From Sedimentibacter sp. (GTDB lineage Bacteria; Bacillota; Clostridia; Tissierellales; Sedimentibacteraceae): a stretch of DNA of 9,709 nucleotides. A program made the position numbers and the translations under genes. Position 1 is the stretch's first letter; each line of letters starts with the position of its first letter. Positions 6,651 through 9,709 of this stretch are shown here, piece by piece. Under the pieces are notes generated by a model. The model saw nothing but the letters and a program-made list of their open reading frames with translations. It did not search any database and was not told the DNA's origin. Location: contig JAQSYS010000042.1 of NCBI GenBank assembly GCA_029256005.1, forward strand, positions 1-9,709, written 5' to 3'.

Positions 6651-6668
6651 ATGTTAATATATTAACAT
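6651..6668. promoter_or_regulatory. Rex-like operator upstream of the fatty acid transporter gene
   Basis: ATGTTAATATATTAACAT is a perfect 18-bp palindrome, 55 bases before the atoE start codon. It matches the clostridial Rex consensus TTGTTAANNNNTTAACAA at every informative position except the outermost base of each arm. Rex is a repressor that leaves DNA when NADH/NAD+ rises and controls fermentation genes in clostridia. The match is seen in the sequence; the binding protein is inferred. Confidence 0.55.
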
Positions 6669-6681
6669 TTAATTACATAGT

Positions 6682-6700
6682 TAATAACATTTTGTTATTA
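6682..6700. repeat. Inverted repeat in the atoE leader
   Basis: TAATAACA (6682-6689) and TGTTATTA (6693-6700) form an 8-bp perfect stem with a TTT loop. It ends about 11 bases before the AGGAGG site at 6712-6717. It could be an mRNA hairpin near the ribosome site or a second, degenerate operator sharing TTAATAACA-type half sites with the palindrome upstream. Confidence 0.5.
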
Positions 6701-6723
6701 TAAAAATTTTTAGGAGGAAAGAA

Positions 6724-8085
6724 ATGTTTAAAAAATTTACTAACGGCTGTGTTTATGTCATGAATAAATACTTGCCAGATGCATTTATTTTTGCAATTGT
6801 ACTTACTATTATTACTTTTATTGGTGGCATTGCATTAACAAATCAATCGCCATTCCAAATGATACTGCATTGGGCAGGTCCTAAAGGATTCTTTGGCTTG
6901 CTAGCATTCACAATGCAAATGGTTTTAGTTTTAGTTTTAGGAAGTGCTATGGCACAAGCAAAAGTTTTTAAAAATTTATTAAGTAAAATAGCAAAAGCTA
7001 CAAAAACACCAGTTAGAGGCATAATGATTACTGCATTTGTATCTGTTTTAGCATGCTGGATAAACTGGGGTTTTGGTTTAGTTATTGGTGCACTGCTAGC
7101 TAGAGAGATTGCTAAAGAAGTAAAAGGAATAGACTATAGACTATTAATTGCTACTGCATATTCAGGTTTCGTAGTATGGCATGGTGGTATTTCAGGTTCT
7201 ATTCCATTACAAGTTGCAAACCCAGGAGCATTAGCAACTGTCGCACCTACAATATTTGATAAAGCATTTACAATACCAACAAGCCAAACAATTTTTTCAC
7301 CAATGAACTTATTTATATCAGGAATTATTATATTTGGTTTGCCATTTGTGTGCAAAGCTATGATGCCTGACAAGGAGCATACCATTGAAGTTGATTCTTC
7401 AAAATTAATTGAAAAAGAGTTACGTGTTGAAGATCCTAGCAAATTTACACCTGCTGATAAAATGGAACGTAGCAGAATTCTTTGGATTATTATTTTAGTA
7501 ATGGGTTTTGCGTATATCATATATAACTTCTCAAAAGTAGGGTTTAACCTTAGTCTTGACTTTGTAAACTTTATATTCATGTATGTAGGTATATTGCTTC
7601 ACGGAAATTTGAGAAAATATATTGATGCAATAACTGAAGCTGCGTCAAGTGCCGGTGGCATTATATTACAATTTCCATTCTATGCAGGTATAATGGGTAT
7701 GATGACAGGTGCAAACCCTGAAACAGGATTATCTTTAGCTGGAGTAATTTCAAATGCATTTGTTAGTATCTCAACAGCAAGAACATTCCCATTATTTACA
7801 TTCTGGAGTGCAGGTATTGTAAACTTCTTCGTTCCATCAGGCGGTGGACAATGGGCAGTTCAAGCTCCTATCATGATGCCAGCGGGTGATGTTTTAGGAG
7901 TTCTTCCTGCTAAAACAGCCATGGCTATTGCATGGGGTGATGCATGGACAAATATGATTCAGCCATTCTGGGCTTTACCTGCTCTTTCTATAGCAGGATT
8001 AAGCGCAAGAGATGTAATGGGATATTGTGTTATTACATTATTGTTCAGTGGATTAATAATTTCAGCAGGGTTCCTGATTTTCTAA
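6724..8085 (+). CDS. atoE: Short-chain fatty acid transporter, AtoE family
   Basis: The protein has 453 residues, close to E. coli AtoE (about 440), and is strongly hydrophobic with around 10-12 predicted membrane spans. Family hallmarks are the N-terminal MNKYLPDAFIFAIVLTII (13-30), ACWINWGFGLVIGALLARE (110-128), YSGFVVWHGGISGSIPL (146-162), FFVPSGGGQWAVQAPIM (368-384) and WGDAWTNMIQPFWALPAL (404-421). A charged loop at about 211-252 divides the protein in two. In E. coli AtoE is linked to uptake of short-chain fatty acids such as acetoacetate or butyrate; in an anaerobe it might move butyrate or similar acids in either direction. The start follows AGGAGGAAAGAA. There are no ato CoA-transferase genes next to it, so the symbol reflects family membership only. 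A Rex-like palindrome upstream suggests control by NADH/NAD+. It is a single-gene unit closed by a strong terminator. Confidence 0.93.
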   Translation: MFKKFTNGCVYVMNKYLPDAFIFAIVLTIITFIGGIALTNQSPFQMILHWAGPKGFFGLLAFTMQMVLVLVLGSAMAQAKVFKNLLSKIAKATKTPVRGIMITAFVSVLACWINWGFGLVIGALLAREIAKEVKGIDYRLLIATAYSGFVVWHGGISGSIPLQVANPGALATVAPTIFDKAFTIPTSQTIFSPMNLFISGIIIFGLPFVCKAMMPDKEHTIEVDSSKLIEKELRVEDPSKFTPADKMERSRILWIIILVMGFAYIIYNFSKVGFNLSLDFVNFIFMYVGILLHGNLRKYIDAITEAASSAGGIILQFPFYAGIMGMMTGANPETGLSLAGVISNAFVSISTARTFPLFTFWSAGIVNFFVPSGGGQWAVQAPIMMPAGDVLGVLPAKTAMAIAWGDAWTNMIQPFWALPALSIAGLSARDVMGYCVITLLFSGLIISAGFLIF

Positions 8086-8117
8086 TAAAATAATAAATTA
8101 ATAAATAATAAGTGATT

Positions 8118-8155
8118 AATTAAGAATTTCATTAATATGAGATTCTTAATTTTTT
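8118..8155 (+). terminator. Strong terminator after atoE
   Basis: Bases 8118-8132 pair with 8137-8151 in a 15-bp stem with one G-U, a TAAT loop and a T run through 8155. It starts 32 bases after the atoE stop and separates this gene from ric. Confidence 0.85.
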
Positions 8156-8175
8156 ATATAAACTTTTTAAAAATT

Positions 8176-8189
8176 TTGATTCAAATCAT
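8176..8189. promoter_or_regulatory. FNR/CRP-like box upstream of ric
   Basis: TTGATTCAAATCAT matches the FNR/CRP-family pattern TTGATNNNNATCAA in nine of ten fixed positions. Its centre (8182.5) lies 41.5 bases before the start predicted from the extended -10 at 8209-8217, the standard position for class II activation by this family. The regulator is not identified; the FNR/CRP branch includes nitrosative-stress factors in anaerobes. Confidence 0.5.
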
Positions 8190-8208
8190 ATAATTCATTT
8201 TTATAAAT

Positions 8209-8217
8209 TGATATAAT
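8209..8217 (+). promoter_or_regulatory. Extended -10 promoter of ric
   Basis: A perfect TATAAT (8212-8217) is preceded by TG at 8209-8210. The -35 position at 17 bases reads TATAAT (8189-8194), which is not a -35 hexamer, so the promoter probably needs an activator or relies on the extended -10. The predicted start is near 8224, with a leader of about 40 bases. Confidence 0.55.
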
Positions 8218-8263
8218 TCAAACACAAGAAAGACATAATAATAAAAATAAATGGAGGTATATG

Positions 8264-8971
8264 ATGAATAAATTTAATTCAACACAAAAAATCGGAGATA
8301 TTGTTAATGCTTTTCCAAAAGCAGCTGAAATATTTAAAGGGTATAAAATAGATTTTTGCTGCGGAGGTAACAGACCTTTAATTGAAGCTATTGATGAACA
8401 AAATGTGAATGAAGCAGAATTATTAAACAAATTAAACTCAACTTATGAAAACTACGAAGTGTCATCAAAGGATAAAAATTGGTTCGATGCCGATACCGAT
8501 GATATAATTGAGCAAATATTAAATAAGCACCATGCATATCTATGGTCTGAACTTCCGGTAATAAGCAAACTATCGACTACAATTTTAAGAGTCCATGGAC
8601 AGCATCATCCTGAACTGTCAAAGGTTCATAGATTATTTAACACATTAAAAATGGAACTTGAAGATCACTTGACTAAAGAAGAAACTATTCAATATCCAGC
8701 AATAAAAGAATATCAGAAATCCGGTTCTTTAGATGATATAAAAAAAGCGGTAGAAATAATAAATGATTTAGAAACCGAACACACTGGTGCTGGTAACATC
8801 CTAAAAGAATTAAGTGAAATTACAAAAGACTATTCTATTCCTGATGATGTTTGTGAAACTTTTGAAAAGACATACAATAAACTAAAAGAATTAGAAGCAG
8901 ATATATTCCAACACATACACTTGGAAAATAATATTTTATTTCCACGATTAAGAAATTTGGCTGGTAAATAG
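8264..8971 (+). CDS. ric: Iron-sulfur cluster repair di-iron protein (Ric/ScdA/YtfE)
   Basis: The protein has 235 residues, against about 220-240 for the family. The N-terminal ScdA_N/DUF542 domain (about 1-58) carries the signature YKIDFCCGGNRPL with Cys32-Cys33. The hemerythrin-like domain (about 75-232) supplies candidate di-iron ligands His89/90, His111/114/115, His135 and Glu139 (HLTKEE), His173 (TEH), and His217 with Glu221 (FQHIHLEN). The i/i+4 His-Glu pairs match the known YtfE ligand spacing. Ric proteins repair [Fe-S] enzymes damaged by nitric oxide or oxidants and also handle NO. Two ATGs lie side by side at 8261 and 8264; the second is chosen because GGAGG (8253-8257) is 6 bases before it and only 3 before the first. 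It is a single-gene unit with an FNR/CRP-like box upstream and a terminator downstream. Confidence 0.95.
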   Translation: MNKFNSTQKIGDIVNAFPKAAEIFKGYKIDFCCGGNRPLIEAIDEQNVNEAELLNKLNSTYENYEVSSKDKNWFDADTDDIIEQILNKHHAYLWSELPVISKLSTTILRVHGQHHPELSKVHRLFNTLKMELEDHLTKEETIQYPAIKEYQKSGSLDDIKKAVEIINDLETEHTGAGNILKELSEITKDYSIPDDVCETFEKTYNKLKELEADIFQHIHLENNILFPRLRNLAGK

Positions 8972-8978
8972 TTTTACT

Positions 8979-9008
8979 CAGGATATTCAAAGTGAATATC
9001 CTGTTTTT
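8979..9008 (+). terminator. Rho-independent terminator after ric
   Basis: CAGGATATTCA (8979-8989) pairs perfectly with TGAATATCCTG (8993-9003), an 11-bp stem with a 3-base loop followed by five T. It begins 7 bases after the ric stop. Confidence 0.92.
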
Positions 9009-9044
9009 ATGAGAACATATAGTTTTAATTGCTTTACATTACAG

Positions 9045-9097
9045 TCAATGGAAAATATGTTGAAAAAATGTCAATATTATTATATAATAGCCATTGA
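9045..9097. repeat. Inverted repeat bracketing the TetR promoter
   Basis: TCAATGG (9045-9051) and CCATTGA (9091-9097) are exact reverse complements, 39 bases apart, one on each side of the -35/-10. A further TCAAT at 9071-9075 lies between the hexamers. They could be half sites for autoregulation; 7-bp arms alone are weak evidence. Confidence 0.3.
9060..9088 (+). promoter_or_regulatory. Near-consensus sigma-A promoter of the TetR gene
   Basis: TTGAAA (9060-9065) and TATAAT (9083-9088) are 17 bases apart. The predicted start is near 9095 and the leader to the GTG start is about 30 bases. This is the best promoter in the window. Confidence 0.75.
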
Positions 9098-9124
9098 ATT
9101 ACTTAATAAAAATTAGAACGAGTG

Positions 9125-9709
9125 GTGATAAAAATAGACCGAGCATCTTTTCAAAGAAAAAATATTTTGAAGAATTCCTTTGATTTGTTTAAAAGCAATG
9201 GATATAACAATACAACGACAAGAGAGATTGCACAGGCCTCAGGTATAAGAAAGGGACTTTTACATTATTATTATAATCAAAAGGAAGATATTATTATTGA
9301 AATTTATGACAACATATTAACCAGCCTAAATAACCTTGTAGACAGAGAGCACAGTAATAAGATTAGCGGATGCACATACTATGCTGTATTAAATATTTTA
9401 TATTTCAGAATTATGTCATCTAGACCATATCTTACTGATTTATTGTCTGAAATGATGTTATCTCATAATTTAACACAGATTAAAATAGAAAAATCAGTAA
9501 AATCATGTTTTAGAATAATACAAAAGTACAAATTAGATATTACTGAATACCAGCTTTTTTTAGCAACAATTGTAGCTGCTGGTGCAGAAGCTGAATTATT
9601 ATCTAATATTAAACATAAAAAAATTAAAATGACTTATGATAAACTAGCAACAACTATTAACAAAATATTATTTACAATGTTAAAAATAAGCGAAAATGAT
9701 ATTAAGACA
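9125..9709 (+). CDS. TetR family transcriptional regulator, 3' end outside window
   Basis: An open frame of 195 codons runs off the window. Residues about 10-55 are a TetR DNA-binding domain: QRKNILKNSFDLFKSNGY (helix 1), then TTTREIAQASGIRKGLLHYYY (30-50), the helix-turn-helix, then NQKEDIIIEIYD. The HYYYNQKEDI stretch is the usual helix 4 start, with YYY for the common YYF. The rest is helical and weakly conserved, as expected for the ligand-binding domain, so the inducer cannot be predicted. Two adjacent in-frame GTG codons (9122, 9125) are possible starts; an in-frame stop at 9107 rules out anything earlier, and any later start would cut helix 1. The ribosome site is poor (GAACGAG), so output may be kept low despite a strong promoter. 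TetR proteins often repress themselves and a neighbouring gene; the neighbour here lies off the window or is ric, which is terminated upstream. Confidence 0.88.
   Translation, partial: MIKIDRASFQRKNILKNSFDLFKSNGYNNTTTREIAQASGIRKGLLHYYYNQKEDIIIEIYDNILTSLNNLVDREHSNKISGCTYYAVLNILYFRIMSSRPYLTDLLSEMMLSHNLTQIKIEKSVKSCFRIIQKYKLDITEYQLFLATIVAAGAEAELLSNIKHKKIKMTYDKLATTINKILFTMLKISENDIKT

Noticed and set aside
7134..7580. Open frame of 148 codons on the minus strand inside atoE
   Set aside because: It is antisense to conserved AtoE coding sequence, with no ribosome site and no recognisable domain.
8218..8430. Minus-strand frame over the ric promoter and start
   Set aside because: It is antisense to the conserved DUF542 domain and the ric control region, and has no supporting signals.
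1..9709. Mobile element, CRISPR array, tRNA/rRNA, riboswitch or defence island
   Set aside because: I looked for transposase, integrase or phage genes, regularly spaced repeats, tRNA-like cloverleaf ends and long conserved leader structures, and found none.

Overview
The window is a very AT-rich stretch (about 30% GC by eye) from a low-GC, Gram-positive, anaerobic-type bacterium. It is most likely a member of the Clostridia or a close relative. The evidence is strong AGGAGG-type ribosome sites, many U-tailed hairpin terminators, AATA-rich spacers, and the gene set: M42 aminopeptidases, a short-chain fatty acid transporter, a di-iron Fe-S repair protein, a CDGSH protein and many GNAT acetyltransferases. 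No RNA gene, insertion sequence, phage gene or CRISPR array is visible. There is no gene-free stretch above 300 bases.

Layout. (1) 2-1739: two consecutive M42 metallo-aminopeptidase genes, the first cut by the window edge. They form one operon that closes with a clear terminator. (2) 1886-3553: two GNAT acetyltransferase genes, the second with two GNAT domains, behind a well-formed promoter. (3) 3581-4285, minus strand: a YetF/DUF421 membrane protein, convergent with the GNAT pair and divergent from the next gene. (4) 4475-5430: a small DUF6054-like protein and a third GNAT gene. (5) 5584-5826: an 80-residue protein with two CDGSH iron-sulfur motifs, followed by a terminator. (6) 5975-6454: a fourth GNAT gene with its own terminator. 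(7) 6724-8085: an AtoE-family short-chain fatty acid transporter, preceded by an 18-bp perfect palindrome that fits the clostridial Rex operator. (8) 8264-8971: Ric (ScdA/YtfE-type di-iron Fe-S repair protein), preceded by an FNR/CRP-like box 41.5 bp upstream of the predicted transcription start. (9) 9125 to the end: a TetR-family regulator behind a near-consensus promoter, cut by the window edge.

How the genes fit together. Most are short, separately terminated units, so this looks like ordinary chromosome rather than one dedicated system. A loose theme is anaerobic redox and fermentation physiology. The fatty acid transporter appears to be tied to NADH/NAD+ through Rex, the Fe-S repair gene to an FNR/CRP-type activator, and there is a separate Fe-S CDGSH protein. 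The M42 pair would degrade peptides in the cytoplasm. I do not see a clearly new multi-gene system. The most useful observations are the regulatory sites in front of atoE and ric, and the density of GNAT domains (five in about 4.6 kb).
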